DNA of 64,000 nt from Solirubrobacter deserti (GCF_027587175.1 NZ_JAPCID010000020.1:1-64000); one strand, 5' to 3'. Shown: positions 1 to 9,185, counted from the first letter of the stretch. The notes: generated by a model from the letters alone, not told the origin. A program made the numbers and translations.

Positions 1-2
1 CG

Positions 3-620
3 GCCACGCCCGCCGCGCGCCGGCTGGAGCCGCTGCCGCCCCGTCGCAGCCAGGCGTCGCCCGGCCGCCGCGCGGCCTCGCCGCCGCCGCGGCGCGAGGG
101 CAACGCGCGCGGGATCATCGTCACGGCGATCGCCGCGGTGCTCGTCATCGCGGGCGTCGGCTTCGCGTTCACCCAGATCGGTGGCGACGACCCCGAGAAC
201 GCGAGCTCGCCGACGCCTCCCGCCGGCAACCGCATCGAGGAGGACCCCACGCCCGAGGGCGGCGACGCGACGCCGGAGGCCACTCCGGAGCCGGGCGTGA
301 GCAAGGAGGAGGCGCAGGTCGCCGTCCTCAACGGCACGAACGAGGCGGGCCTCGCCAGCGGGTTCCGGGACAACCTCGTCCAGGACGGCTACCCCGACGG
401 CAACGTCCTGTTCGGCAACCTCGGCGAGGCCGAGCAGACCACCACGTCGACGGTCATGTACGCCCGCGGCGACAAGAGCGCCGCCGAGGGGGTCGCGGAC
501 GTCCTCGGCATCGAGCGCGTCGAGCAGCTCAGCGACGAGATCCAGGCCGCGGCCGTGCAGGTGGGCCAGCGCGAGTGGAACGTGGTCGTGGTCATTGGCC
601 AAGACAAGTCCACCGGCTAG
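3..620 (+). CDS. LytR C-terminal domain protein (5' end outside window)
   Basis: The frame is open from the first bases, so the start lies upstream and 205 residues are visible. Order: a basic Pro/Arg-rich cytoplasmic stretch, one membrane segment (about residues 38-59, from GIIVTAIAAV), a Thr/Pro/Glu-rich linker, then a LytR_C-like domain opening with VAVLNGTNEAGLASGF. LytR_C domains are found outside the membrane in actinobacterial envelope proteins, often attached to LytR-CpsA-Psr ligases; their role is poorly defined. No catalytic LCP domain is visible. It overlaps the next gene by 26 bp, suggesting co-transcription with the polysaccharide locus. The GTG at 138 falls inside the membrane segment and is not a credible start. 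Confidence 0.8.
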   Translation, partial: ATPAARRLEPLPPRRSQASPGRRAASPPPRREGNARGIIVTAIAAVLVIAGVGFAFTQIGGDDPENASSPTPPAGNRIEEDPTPEGGDATPEATPEPGVSKEEAQVAVLNGTNEAGLASGFRDNLVQDGYPDGNVLFGNLGEAEQTTTSTVMYARGDKSAAEGVADVLGIERVEQLSDEIQAAAVQVGQREWNVVVVIGQDKSTG

Positions 621-2517
621 CCCTTCCCGGGCTGGGGCGCTGCCCCTGATCGCCCGGATCACGTTCGTGGTCCTGGTGGGAGCGACGTTTGCGGCCTTCT
701 TCGTCGCCCAGCGGCTCAAGAGCGAGCCGCCCGTCATCGACGTCCCGGACATCACGACGTCGTTCTCGCCCAACGGCGACGGCAACCGTGACGCCAGCGA
801 CATCGCGGTCTCGATCAAGGTCGCCGACGACGCCACGGTCGACGTGGTCAACCTCGACGGCGATCGCGTGCGCCGGCTCGTGGACTCGGTTCCGCTGCAG
901 CCCAACCGCTGGCGCCGGATGACGTGGGACGGCAAGGGCGACGACGGGCGCGTCGTGCCCGACGGCCAGTACCGCCTGCGCGTCGCGCTGCGTGACGAGG
1001 GCCGCTCGGCGATCGTGCAGAAGACCATGACCGTGGACACCCGCGCGCCGCGGCCGCAGGTCTGCATCGGCGCTCCGTGCGGTGAGAAGGACGGCTGGCA
1101 GAACGTCGTCTCCCAGGGCGATCGGGCGATCGACATCTACACGCGCGGGCGCTCGCGCTTCCCGACGATCTTCCGCGTGTTCCGCACCGACCAGGGCAAG
1201 CCCAAGCAGGTCGCGATGTTCGACCGCCCCGGGCGCTACCAGCGCAGGCGCTGGGACGGCCTGGTCGAGGGCAAGCCGCTGGACCCGGGCGTGTACCTCA
1301 TCCAGGCGCAGGTGCGCGACACCGCCGGCAACCGCGGGGTGGCCCCGGCGGAGTTCGAGGTCGGCGCCGTGCCGGGCCGGCCGGGCCTGACCGTACGCGG
1401 CATCTCGGCCCAGCCGCCCGTGCGGCCGGTGACCGCCGGCGGGCGCGCCGAGTTCTTCGTGGACGCGCGCGGGGCGAAGTACCGCTGGCGCGTGCGGCGC
1501 GTGGGGGAGAGCCGGGTCGTCAAGCGCAACACCGCGCGGGACGCGAGCCTCGTCTTCCGGGCCCCGGAGGGCCGTTCGGGCGTCTACCTGCTCGAGCTGC
1601 GCGCGGGCCGCTGGTCGACGACCGTGCCGTTCCTGGTACAGGCCAAGGAACGCGCGAAGGTGCTCGTGGTGGTGCCGACGCTGAGCTGGCTCGGCTCCGA
1701 CAAGATCGACGACACGCCGTTCGACGGGCTTCCGAACACGCTTGCGACCGGCGACAAGGTCCGCTGGCCGCGCATGTACGCGGGCGAGAAAGGGCTGCCG
1801 GCCGGCTTTGCCGACGACATCGCGCCGCTGCTCGTATTCCTGGACCGCCGGAGGATCCGGTACGACCTCACCAGTGACATCGACCTCGACCTCACCCGCA
1901 GCCCACGCGCCACGGACCGTGAGGGCGTGCTGCTGGCCGGTTCGATGACCTGGATCACACGCCCGCTCGGCCAGCGCCTGCGCAAGTACGTCAACGACGG
2001 CGGCAAGCTCGCGATCTTCGGCTCGGACACGCTGCTGCGCGGCGTGCGGCTGCGCGTGCGCAACGACGAGGACTCCGGGACGCTCGAACGCCCGACCCAG
2101 CCCGCCGCGGCCGACCCGTTCGGCGCGCGCGTGGCCAAGGAGCGGCGCGTCGGCGCACCCGCCACGCTCGTCCAGTACGAGCCCGAGGACACGAGCTTCG
2201 GCCTGATGGAGGGCGCGCTCGATCTGCCGGGCTTCACCCGCTTCGAGGAAGCGGCGTCGCTCGGCAAGGGCAAGGTGCTGGCGGCGGTCGGGCAGCCGCT
2301 CACGCCGGAGGAGGAGCTGGAGGCGGCGAACACGGGCAAGCCCGCGCGGGAGATCCGGTCGGCGCTCTCGGCCGTGCAACTCGGCAAGGGCACCGTCATC
2401 CGCGTCGGCCTGCCCGAGTGGCCGCAGCGCCTGGACGATCCGAACGTCGCGCAGGTGACGCGCAACATCTACGACATCCTGCGCGGCGTGCAGCCCAGGA
2501 TCAGGTCCGAAGGGTGA
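595..2517 (+). CDS. Exported protein with FlgD-type Ig-like domain and ThuA/DMFase-like C-terminal region
   Basis: 640 aa. One N-terminal membrane segment (about 20-38) acts as anchor or signal. A FlgD-like Ig region follows: SFSPNGDGNRD, then WDGKGDDGRVVPDGQYRLRV, a typical FlgD-Ig signature. The C-terminal half (from KVLVVVPTLSWLG) resembles the glutamine-amidotransferase-like domain of N,N-dimethylformamidase-beta or ThuA proteins, but I see no clear catalytic triad. The TTG start at 595 overlaps the preceding gene. Later in-frame starts fall within the membrane segment, so TTG is preferred. It is the second gene of a polysaccharide operon, so an extracytoplasmic role in the envelope is likely; the specific function is unknown. 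Confidence 0.7.
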   Translation: MAKTSPPASPSRAGALPLIARITFVVLVGATFAAFFVAQRLKSEPPVIDVPDITTSFSPNGDGNRDASDIAVSIKVADDATVDVVNLDGDRVRRLVDSVPLQPNRWRRMTWDGKGDDGRVVPDGQYRLRVALRDEGRSAIVQKTMTVDTRAPRPQVCIGAPCGEKDGWQNVVSQGDRAIDIYTRGRSRFPTIFRVFRTDQGKPKQVAMFDRPGRYQRRRWDGLVEGKPLDPGVYLIQAQVRDTAGNRGVAPAEFEVGAVPGRPGLTVRGISAQPPVRPVTAGGRAEFFVDARGAKYRWRVRRVGESRVVKRNTARDASLVFRAPEGRSGVYLLELRAGRWSTTVPFLVQAKERAKVLVVVPTLSWLGSDKIDDTPFDGLPNTLATGDKVRWPRMYAGEKGLPAGFADDIAPLLVFLDRRRIRYDLTSDIDLDLTRSPRATDREGVLLAGSMTWITRPLGQRLRKYVNDGGKLAIFGSDTLLRGVRLRVRNDEDSGTLERPTQPAAADPFGARVAKERRVGAPATLVQYEPEDTSFGLMEGALDLPGFTRFEEAASLGKGKVLAAVGQPLTPEEELEAANTGKPAREIRSALSAVQLGKGTVIRVGLPEWPQRLDDPNVAQVTRNIYDILRGVQPRIRSEG

Positions 2518-2521
2518 TCGG

Positions 2522-4075
2522 GTGAGCGACACCGCCGCCTTCCCCGAGTGGGCCCTGCTGGCGGGCATGATCGTCGCTGCCGTGCTGGCGGCCGCGGCCG
2601 TGCTCGGCCGGACGGTGCGCGGGCGCGCGTGGGCCATGCTCGGCGCGTTGGTCCTCACGCCGGTGCTGCTGGTGGGGGAAATCTGGAACTCGCCGCAGGT
2701 GGAGTCGGTGCGCGACCGCGGGCCGCTGGCGCTCGCCGCCGCGGCGATCGGCGTGGCCGCGATGGGCGGCCTGGCGTGGCTGTTCGCGCGCCGGCCGGGC
2801 TTCTTCGCCGTCCTGGCGCTGGCCGCACTCCCGTTCCGCGTGCCGATCCAGGCCGGTGGCAGCACCGCGAACCTGCTCGTCCCGCTGTACGTCGTGATCG
2901 GCGCGGGCGCGCTGGCGTGGCTGATCCCGCGGCTCGCGGCCCGGCACGCGGGCACGCCGGCGGAGCGCTCGGGCGGGCTGGAGTGGGTGCTGCTGGGCGG
3001 GATCGTGCTCTACGCGCTGCAGTCGATCTACGCCGACGAGCGCGCGAAGGCGTTCGAGCAGGTCGTGTTCTTCTACGTGCCGTTCGCGCTGCTGTTCGTA
3101 CTGCTGCGCGGGCTCGAGTGGACGCCGCGGCGGCTGCTGTGGGGCGGCGGCGCGCTGGTCGTGCTCGCGCTGCTGTTCGCCGGCATCGGCTTCTGGGAGT
3201 TCCAGACGCGCCATCTGCTGCTGAACCCCAAGGTGATCGCCTCCAATCAGGTCGAGGAATACTTCCGGGTCAACTCGCTGTTCTTTGACCCGAACATCTA
3301 CGGGCGCTTCCTGGCCTTGGTGATGCTCGGGCTCGCGTCCGTGCTGCTGTGGGCGAAGCGGCCGCGCAACCTGCTGCTGGCGATTGGCGCACTGCTGGTG
3401 CTCTGGGGCGGGCTGTTGACGACGCTGTCGCAGTCGAGCTTCGCGGCGCTGCTGCTCGGGCTCGCCGTCGTCGCCTGGCTGCGCTTCGGCGCCAAGTACG
3501 TGGTCGGTCCCGCGCTGGTGGCCGCGGTCGCCGCGGCGGTGCTCGTGTTCGCCTTTCCGGGCGCCCTGGGGATCGACAGCTTCGACTCCGACACGCTCGA
3601 CGACGCCACCTCGGGCCGCGTCGAGCTCATGCAGGGCGGCGTCGATCTGGCGCGCGAGCAGCCGCTGCAGGGCTGGGGGTCGGGCAGCTTCAACGCCGAG
3701 TACCGGCGCGCCGAGGACGCCTCCGGGCGGGAGGCGACGTCCGCCTCGCACACGATCCCGATCACGGTCGCCGCCGAGCAGGGCCTCGTCGGCCTCGCGC
3801 TCTACGTCGCGCTGCTCGTGCTCGCGTTCCGGCGGCTGCTGCACGGTGCGCGCGGCAACCCGGTGCGCGCGGCGCTCGCGGCCATGTTCGCCGCGCTCGT
3901 GCTGCACACGTGGCTCTACGCCGCGTTCCTCGAGGACCCCGTGACGTGGACGCTGCTCGCGCTGGGGTCGGCGCTCGCCGCGCCGCTGGCGAGCCGCCGG
4001 CACGAGCCGGAGGACGACGTGGCCGCGGCGCTCAACGGGCACCGTAGCCAGCCCGCCGCCGTCGTCCGCCAGTGA
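2522..4075 (+). CDS. O-antigen ligase / Wzy-like polysaccharide polymerase
   Basis: 517 aa integral membrane protein with about a dozen hydrophobic helices. The long loop before the last helices holds the Wzy_C-type pattern: a Gly/Trp-rich stretch QGWGSGSFNAEY, then SASHTIPITVAAEQGLVG, where the conserved His sits at the membrane face. Members of the family polymerise repeat units or transfer glycan to an acceptor outside the membrane. GTG start 4 nt after the previous stop. The 3' end overlaps the next gene by 4 bp (GTGA), so the genes are probably translationally coupled. With the flippase and phosphoglycosyl transferase nearby it suggests a Wzx/Wzy-type pathway. Substrate not predictable. 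Confidence 0.8.
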   Translation: MSDTAAFPEWALLAGMIVAAVLAAAAVLGRTVRGRAWAMLGALVLTPVLLVGEIWNSPQVESVRDRGPLALAAAAIGVAAMGGLAWLFARRPGFFAVLALAALPFRVPIQAGGSTANLLVPLYVVIGAGALAWLIPRLAARHAGTPAERSGGLEWVLLGGIVLYALQSIYADERAKAFEQVVFFYVPFALLFVLLRGLEWTPRRLLWGGGALVVLALLFAGIGFWEFQTRHLLLNPKVIASNQVEEYFRVNSLFFDPNIYGRFLALVMLGLASVLLWAKRPRNLLLAIGALLVLWGGLLTTLSQSSFAALLLGLAVVAWLRFGAKYVVGPALVAAVAAAVLVFAFPGALGIDSFDSDTLDDATSGRVELMQGGVDLAREQPLQGWGSGSFNAEYRRAEDASGREATSASHTIPITVAAEQGLVGLALYVALLVLAFRRLLHGARGNPVRAALAAMFAALVLHTWLYAAFLEDPVTWTLLALGSALAAPLASRRHEPEDDVAAALNGHRSQPAAVVRQ

Positions 4076-5514
4076 CAGGCAACACGTCGCCCGGGAGGCT
4101 CGCAGTCGCTGGGAGTTCGCCCAGAGGGCGAACATCCCGGTTCCCACGGCGCGTCGAGCTGGCCGCCGCGGTCGTCGCGTTCGCCGCGGCGGTGGCCGTG
4201 TGGGCGGTCACGCGCACGTATCCGAACTACGACTCCTACTACCACCTGGTGTGGGGGCGGGAGATCCTGGACGGGACGCTGCCGTCGCTGACGGCCTACG
4301 CGGCGCCGACCCAGCACCCGCTCTACATCGCGGTGGCGGCGGTGCTCGGGCTGGTGTTCGGCGAGAGCGGCGACCGCGCGCTCGTGCTGGTGTGCTTTCT
4401 TGCGCACGCCGCGCTGGTGCTCGGGACCTACCGGCTCGGCGCGGCCGTGTTCGGGCGCTGGAGCGGCGCGCTGGCCGCGCTGTTCGTCGCCGCGTCGGCC
4501 TCGTTCCTCCTCTACGCCGCCCGCGGGTACGTCGATCCGCCGTTCCTCGCGCTCGTGGTCTGGGCCGGCGTGCTCGCGGCCGAGGACCGCCGAGGCGCGC
4601 CCGTCCTGCTCGTCCTCGCCGGGCTCCTGCGCCCCGAAGCCTGGGTCCTGACCGGCCTGTGGTGGTTGTGGCGGCGTCGCCCGCGTGAGCTGCCGATCGT
4701 GTTCATCGCCCCGGCCCTCTGGTGCCTGACGGACTGGATCGTCACCGGCAACCCGATCCACTCCGTGCAGTCCACGAGCGCGCTCGCCGAGGATCTCGGG
4801 CGCGTGCGCGGGCTCCAGCACGTCCCCGGCTCGTTCGTCACGTTCATCGGCTCCACCGTGCGTCCGCCCGTGGCGCTGCTCGCGCCGGTCGGCGCGTACC
4901 TGGCGTGGCGCTTCATCGGCTGGCGGCGGGTGCTGGTCCCGGGCGCGCTGCTGGTCGGCGGGATCGTGACGTTCGTCGGCACGGGCGTGCTCGGGCTCTC
5001 GATCCTGCCGCGCTATCTGACGGTGCCGGCGATCGCGATGTGCCTGTTCGCGGGCTACGCGCTGCTCGGCTTCACCGAGGCGGAGGGCCGCGTCCGCGCG
5101 CTGTGGGTGCGGGCGAGCGCGGGCGCCGCGGTGGCCGGCGCGATCGGGCTGGTCATCCTCGCCCCGTCGCTCACGAACGTGCGCGAGGAGATGCGGTTCA
5201 TCCGGGCCACCCACGACAGCCTCGTCGCGCTGTTCGCCCAGCCCGAGGTGCAGGCCGGCATGCGCTGCGGGACGCTCACGTTCCCGACCTACCGGCTCGT
5301 CCCGGACGCCAAGTGGCACCAGCAGGACGCGCGGATCGGGGCGCGCAGCGCGCAGCGGCGCGACCGCGGCGTCGAGGTCTTCGCGCTCGGCCAGAAGGCG
5401 CTGCGCCGCTACGGGTTCGCCGACGGGACCAACCCGACGGTCAACCTGCCGAATCCGGCGTTCGAGCGCGCCGCTTCCGGCGGCTTTCTCGTGGCGTACG
5501 TTCGCTGTCCCTGA
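4072..5514 (+). CDS. GT-C-type membrane glycosyltransferase (ArnT/PMT-like)
   Basis: 480 aa with about 10 membrane helices. The first periplasmic loop has the pattern YPNYDSYYHLVWGREILDG; an acidic residue after the first helix is the hallmark of GT-C transferases using polyprenyl-phosphate sugars. The C-terminal 100 residues are soluble. GTG start overlaps the upstream stop by 4 bp. The 3' end overlaps the convergent glycosyltransferase by 74 bp (5441-5514), so the last 25 codons are antisense to another gene. Likely adds a sugar to a surface polymer. The family call rests on topology and the DxxY region, so sugar and acceptor are open. Confidence 0.65.
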   Translation: MTGNTSPGRLAVAGSSPRGRTSRFPRRVELAAAVVAFAAAVAVWAVTRTYPNYDSYYHLVWGREILDGTLPSLTAYAAPTQHPLYIAVAAVLGLVFGESGDRALVLVCFLAHAALVLGTYRLGAAVFGRWSGALAALFVAASASFLLYAARGYVDPPFLALVVWAGVLAAEDRRGAPVLLVLAGLLRPEAWVLTGLWWLWRRRPRELPIVFIAPALWCLTDWIVTGNPIHSVQSTSALAEDLGRVRGLQHVPGSFVTFIGSTVRPPVALLAPVGAYLAWRFIGWRRVLVPGALLVGGIVTFVGTGVLGLSILPRYLTVPAIAMCLFAGYALLGFTEAEGRVRALWVRASAGAAVAGAIGLVILAPSLTNVREEMRFIRATHDSLVALFAQPEVQAGMRCGTLTFPTYRLVPDAKWHQQDARIGARSAQRRDRGVEVFALGQKALRRYGFADGTNPTVNLPNPAFERAASGGFLVAYVRCP

Positions 5515-6640
5515 CGCGTTCGCTGCCCAGCCGTCCGCTCTCGATCCCCAACGCCTCCAGCCGCTCCCACAACGGCCCGTTCTGCTGGTGGGCGGTCTGG
5601 CTCAGCGCCCACTCGCGCAGCTCGGCGTCCGGCTGCATGCGCGCGCCCGCGTGCGCGCGCAGGGCGGCGATCCACTCCTCGGGCGTCTCCGCGGTGGTGA
5701 CGGCTTCCGCCCACGTGCGCACGCCCTTCAGGTCCCGCGAGACCGTCCGCCGCCCCAGCCGCGCGTACTTGAGGATCCGGTACGGCAGCCCGGTGTCGTT
5801 GAAGTCCGAGCGCTCGAAGGGGACGATGCCAACGTCGGCGCACGCGATCAGCCGCGCCGCCTCCTCGTCCGAGCGCCGGCCCAGCCACACGAGGTTGGGC
5901 GCCGCACGGCAGGCCTGGAAGTCCTCGTCGTGGCCGGACTCGGCCTCGTGCCACTCGCCGATCAGCAGCAGCACGAGCTCCGGCATGCCCGCGGCCACCG
6001 CGCGCAGCAGCTTCCAGTCCGTGCGGTGGCCCAGATGCCCGAGCGAGACGGCGACGACCGGCGTGAGCGGGGCGGACGGGAACGAGTCGGCCGCGAGCGG
6101 CACGAGCTGCGGGGCGCCCGCCGCTTCGTCGAGCAACTGCCCCAGCGCGTCGGTCACGACGATATTGACGCTCGCGCGCAGCGACGCCGCCAGGTGCAGG
6201 TCCTCGAGCCGCGCGCGCTGGCGCGGGTTCGCGTCGTAGGCGGCGTCGAAGCGGTCCCACTGCCAGTACCAGAGCTCGGCGTCCGGGTGCTGGGCGATCA
6301 GCCCGCGGGCGAGCGGGTACTGCAGCGGGTGGAAGATGACGATCACGCGCGGGACCCCCGGCAGCTTCAGCCGGCGCGCCTGCGTCGCGGCCAGTCCGTC
6401 GCCGACCGAGACCGGCAGCCGCAGATACGCGCCGTACGAGATCCGCGCGGGCTCCACGGCCACGACGCCGGGCGCGGTCAGCAGGTCCTCGGCCTGGTCG
6501 CGCAGGATGAACGACTCCAGCGCGCGCGGCAGCAGCAGGACCCCGATCGGCGGCGGCTCGTCCTGGCCCGCGCGCTCGGCGCGCGCCGCCGCGCCCGCGG
6601 GTCCCGCGCGCCACCCATAGCCGCCAGCCGGGTCGGTCAT
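5441..6640 (-). CDS. Glycosyltransferase, GT-B fold, GT4-like
   Basis: 399 aa, soluble. N-terminal half has short hydrophobic beta strands (IGVLLLPRA, RVIVIFHPLQYPLARG). The C-terminal half holds the nucleotide-sugar half of a GT-B enzyme: VSLGHLGHRTDWKLL, LVWLGRRSDEEAARLIACADVGIVPF, then FNDTGLPYRILKYARLGRRTVS, which corresponds to the EX7E region though the acidic residues are weakly conserved. The last about 25 residues are very basic and lie over the 3' end of the opposite gene; they may be non-essential. ATG start 30 bp from the divergent flippase, with a shared symmetrical -10 at 6650-6659. Probably part of surface polysaccharide synthesis. Confidence 0.7.
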   Translation of the reverse strand: MTDPAGGYGWRAGPAGAAARAERAGQDEPPPIGVLLLPRALESFILRDQAEDLLTAPGVVAVEPARISYGAYLRLPVSVGDGLAATQARRLKLPGVPRVIVIFHPLQYPLARGLIAQHPDAELWYWQWDRFDAAYDANPRQRARLEDLHLAASLRASVNIVVTDALGQLLDEAAGAPQLVPLAADSFPSAPLTPVVAVSLGHLGHRTDWKLLRAVAAGMPELVLLLIGEWHEAESGHDEDFQACRAAPNLVWLGRRSDEEAARLIACADVGIVPFERSDFNDTGLPYRILKYARLGRRTVSRDLKGVRTWAEAVTTAETPEEWIAALRAHAGARMQPDAELREWALSQTAHQQNGPLWERLEALGIESGRLGSERVRDSERTPRESRRKRRARTPDSAG

Positions 6641-6649
6641 CGCGCACGC

Positions 6650-6659
6650 ACGCTAGCGT
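6650..6659. promoter_or_regulatory. Symmetrical -10 element serving two divergent genes
   Basis: A perfect 10-bp palindrome ACGCTAGCGT reads TAGCGT on both strands (plus 6654-6659, minus 6650-6655). The plus copy ends 11 nt before the flippase ATG (6671) and the minus copy 9 nt before the glycosyltransferase ATG (6640). Both genes would have almost no 5' leader. No good -35 is visible on either side. Confidence 0.55.
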
Positions 6660-6670
6660 CTCGCCGTGGG

Positions 6671-8143
6671 ATGACGAGCTATCTGCGTCGGCTGCTGCGC
6701 ACGGGCGCGGCGTATCAGCTCGCGGACGCGGTCTCCAAGGTCATCGCGCTCGTCACGCTCCCGCTCTACACGCGTCACCTGACGAGCGCGGACTACGGCA
6801 CCGCCGAGCTGATCCTGACGACGATCATCCTGTGCTCGATCGTCCTGCGGCTCGGGCTCGGCGAGGCGTTCGTGCGCTTCCACTACCTGGACGCCGACCC
6901 GGTCCGCCGGCGCGCGCTGGCCCGCACGGCGGTCGGGACGCTGCTGGCGATCACGACCGTCGCAGCGCTGTTGATCGTCGTCTTCGCGGCGCCCGTGAGC
7001 CGGCTCCTGCTCGGCACCGAGCAGGTGGACGTGCTGCGGGCGGGCGCGCTCGGCCTGTGGGCGTTCACGAACCTCGAGCTGGCGTACGCGCTGCTGCGGG
7101 TCGAGGAGCGCGCGCGGGACTTCGCGATCGCGTCGCTGATCAACGTCGCGCTCACGGTCACGCTCACCGTGGTGCTCGTGGTCGGGCTCGACCAGGGCGC
7201 GTTCGGGCTCGTCCTGGGCAACTACGCGGCCTCCGCGGCCGTCCTGCTCGGCCTGTGGTGGGTGGAGCGGCACGTGCTCGGGCTGCCGTCGCGCCCACAG
7301 CTGGGCCCGATGCTGCGCTTCGGTCTGCCGACCGTTCCCGCCGAGGTGTCCGTCTTCCTGATCTTCTTCATCGACCGCCTCTGGCTCTACCGCGCCGAAT
7401 CCCCCGACGAAGCCGGCCTGTACTCGCTGAGCGTCAAGCTCGCCGGGATCGTCGTGTTCACCGTGCGCGCGTTCCAGTACGCGTGGCCGCCGCTCGCGTA
7501 CTCGATCGAGAGCGACGAGGAGGCGGCGCGCGTCTACGCCCGCATCGCGACCTACTACGTGCTCTTCACCGGGCTCGTCGTCGCGGGCATCGCGCTGCTC
7601 GGCCGCTGGGTGGTGCGGATCTTCGCCGCGCCGGAGTTCTACGCGGCCCACGAGGCGCTCCCGTGGGTCTCGCTCGGCTGGGCCCTGTACGGGCTGTTCC
7701 TCGTGCTGGTGGCGATGGCGGGCCGGGCGAAGGTCACGGTTCGCAACGCACCCGCGGCGCTGTGCGGGCTCGGGGCCAACGTCGTGCTGCTGGTCCTGCT
7801 GGTGCCCTCGCTCGGGATCGCGGGCGCCGGCCTCGCGCTCGTCGGCGCCTACGCCGTGACGCTGGTCGCGATGTGGGCGCTCACCCGCAAGCTGTTCCCG
7901 GTCGCGTTCGAGTGGGGCCGCCTGCTGCGCTTGGTCGCGGTGATCGGCGCGCTCACGGCGGCGGGGGAGCTGCTGCTGCCCACGGACGGCGTCGTGGGCT
8001 TCGTCAGCCGGGCGCTCGTGCTCGCGGCGCTGCCGCTGGCGCTGATCGCGACGCGCTTCTTCCGCCCGGGCGAGCTGCGGGCCGCGCGGGGCTTGCTCAG
8101 TCGAAGTCGACGCGGCCCACGGGAGGCTCCAGCCGCCGGTTGA
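6671..8143 (+). CDS. Polysaccharide flippase, MOP superfamily (Wzx-like)
   Basis: 490 aa with about 14 hydrophobic helices, the usual topology of MOP-type lipid-linked sugar flippases. The N-terminus (GAAYQLADAVSKVIALVTLPLYTRHLTSADYG, split between helix 1 and loop 1) is characteristic of the polysaccharide-synthesis branch. The reading frame is open far upstream, but this part has no family resemblance and lies antisense to the neighbouring gene, so the ATG at 6671 is chosen. The 3' end overlaps the convergent GT2 gene by 47 bp. Predicted to move undecaprenyl-linked repeat units across the membrane before polymerisation by the Wzy-like protein at 2522-4075. Confidence 0.82.
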   Translation: MTSYLRRLLRTGAAYQLADAVSKVIALVTLPLYTRHLTSADYGTAELILTTIILCSIVLRLGLGEAFVRFHYLDADPVRRRALARTAVGTLLAITTVAALLIVVFAAPVSRLLLGTEQVDVLRAGALGLWAFTNLELAYALLRVEERARDFAIASLINVALTVTLTVVLVVGLDQGAFGLVLGNYAASAAVLLGLWWVERHVLGLPSRPQLGPMLRFGLPTVPAEVSVFLIFFIDRLWLYRAESPDEAGLYSLSVKLAGIVVFTVRAFQYAWPPLAYSIESDEEAARVYARIATYYVLFTGLVVAGIALLGRWVVRIFAAPEFYAAHEALPWVSLGWALYGLFLVLVAMAGRAKVTVRNAPAALCGLGANVVLLVLLVPSLGIAGAGLALVGAYAVTLVAMWALTRKLFPVAFEWGRLLRLVAVIGALTAAGELLLPTDGVVGFVSRALVLAALPLALIATRFFRPGELRAARGLLSRSRRGPREAPAAG

Positions 8144-9056
8144 ACTCGTCGGCGCCCTCGCGCAGCCCTTCGCCGCGGCTGGGAAACAGCGTCGCGCTGA
8201 CGTGCTTGAGGTAGCGCTTCGGGTTGTGGTTGGGCAGGACGAGGGCGCCGAGGGCGCGCACGAGGTACGTCCACGCCGTGAGGAAGCGCACGGTGTAGGC
8301 GCTCAACCATGTGTGGTGCTTGCGCATGTAGCGGTCGCGGTTGCGGGAGAACTCGACGATTCGCCGGCTCGGCACGCTGCCGGTCTGCAGCTGCTCGTGG
8401 TGCACGGCGCGGGCCTCGGGCACGTACAGCACGTGGTGGCCGGCGTCCTGCAGCCGTTTGCAGAAGTCGACCTCGTCGGAGTAGACGAAGAAGTCCGTGT
8501 CGAAGAAGCCGATCTCCTCGGCAGCGGAGCGCCGCACGAGCATGGCGGCGGACTGGACCCAGTCGACCGGACGCACCACCTCGCCCCTGCTCTGCACGAC
8601 GAAGCGCTTGTGCAGCCACAACGCGGACAGCAGCGCCGTCCACGCCGAGGGAAAGCGCCACGCCGAGGGCTGCTGCTCGCCGTCCGGCCGGACGAGCATC
8701 GCGCCCGCCGCTCCCGCCTGGTCGTCGTGCTCGAGCGCGCCGTACAGTGCCACGGCCGCGCCCGGCTCCAGCTCGGAGTCCTCATTGAGCAGCATGCAGA
8801 AGCGGCCGCGGGCCCGCTGCAACAGGAGGCTGTCGTTGGCCGCCTTGCCCTGGCGCTCGGGCAGCGCGATCACCTCGGTCGTCGCCGGGTGCCGGCTGGC
8901 GACCTCGACCGAGCCGTCCTGCGACGCGTTGTCGAGCACCAGCACCTCGGTCTCGAAGTCGAGCGTCGCCCGCTCACGGGCGATCGAGTCCAGGCAGTAG
9001 CGCAGCAGTCCACGCTGCTCAGTGTTGACCACGCAAAAGGACAGCTCGACGCCCAC
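8097..9056 (-). CDS. Family 2 glycosyltransferase (rhamnosyltransferase-like)
   Basis: 319 aa. GT-A features in order: SFCVVNTEQRGLLRYCLDS, VLVLDNASQDGSVE (nucleotide-binding Asp), FCMLLNEDSELEPGA (the DxD-equivalent, here EDSE), and FFDTDFFVYSDEVDFCKRL (catalytic-base region EVDFC), as in WbbL-like rhamnosyl or galactofuranosyl transferases. A C-terminal hydrophobic stretch (YTVRFLTAWTYLVRALGALVL) may be membrane-associated. GTG start at 9056. The gene runs convergently into the flippase. Likely adds a sugar to the surface polymer. Confidence 0.78.
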   Translation of the reverse strand: MGVELSFCVVNTEQRGLLRYCLDSIARERATLDFETEVLVLDNASQDGSVEVASRHPATTEVIALPERQGKAANDSLLLQRARGRFCMLLNEDSELEPGAAVALYGALEHDDQAGAAGAMLVRPDGEQQPSAWRFPSAWTALLSALWLHKRFVVQSRGEVVRPVDWVQSAAMLVRRSAAEEIGFFDTDFFVYSDEVDFCKRLQDAGHHVLYVPEARAVHHEQLQTGSVPSRRIVEFSRNRDRYMRKHHTWLSAYTVRFLTAWTYLVRALGALVLPNHNPKRYLKHVSATLFPSRGEGLREGADEFNRRLEPPVGRVDFD

Positions 9057-9094
9057 GACGGCCTGCAGTCTGCCGCATACGCACGGTTCAGATA

Positions 9095-9111
9095 GCTGAC
9101 ACCACGTCAGC
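9095..9111. repeat. Inverted repeat GCTGAC-N5-GTCAGC between divergent genes
   Basis: A perfect 6-bp inverted repeat with a 5-nt spacer lies 74 bp upstream of the subtilisin start and 38 bp upstream of the GT2 start. It is placed where an operator for either gene could sit; there is no other evidence for its role. I found no convincing -10/-35 pair in the rest of 9057-9185. Confidence 0.35.
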
Positions 9112-9185
9112 GAGGGCGCAAGTCGGGTCTCGTGTGCGCGTTCTCACCTCCAAGAGTTGGGAGACTCAAACGGGAGGCGGTTCCA

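Noticed and set aside
592-2955. Long minus-strand open frame of 787 codons
   Set aside because: It lies opposite the exported-protein and polymerase genes, has Arg/Ala/His-rich composition with no domain, and is an antisense frame of GC-rich codons.
5588-6670. Open frame extending the flippase by 361 codons upstream
   Set aside because: The extra part is antisense to the glycosyltransferase gene and is Arg/Gln/Val-rich without family resemblance; the flippase homology begins at ATG 6671.
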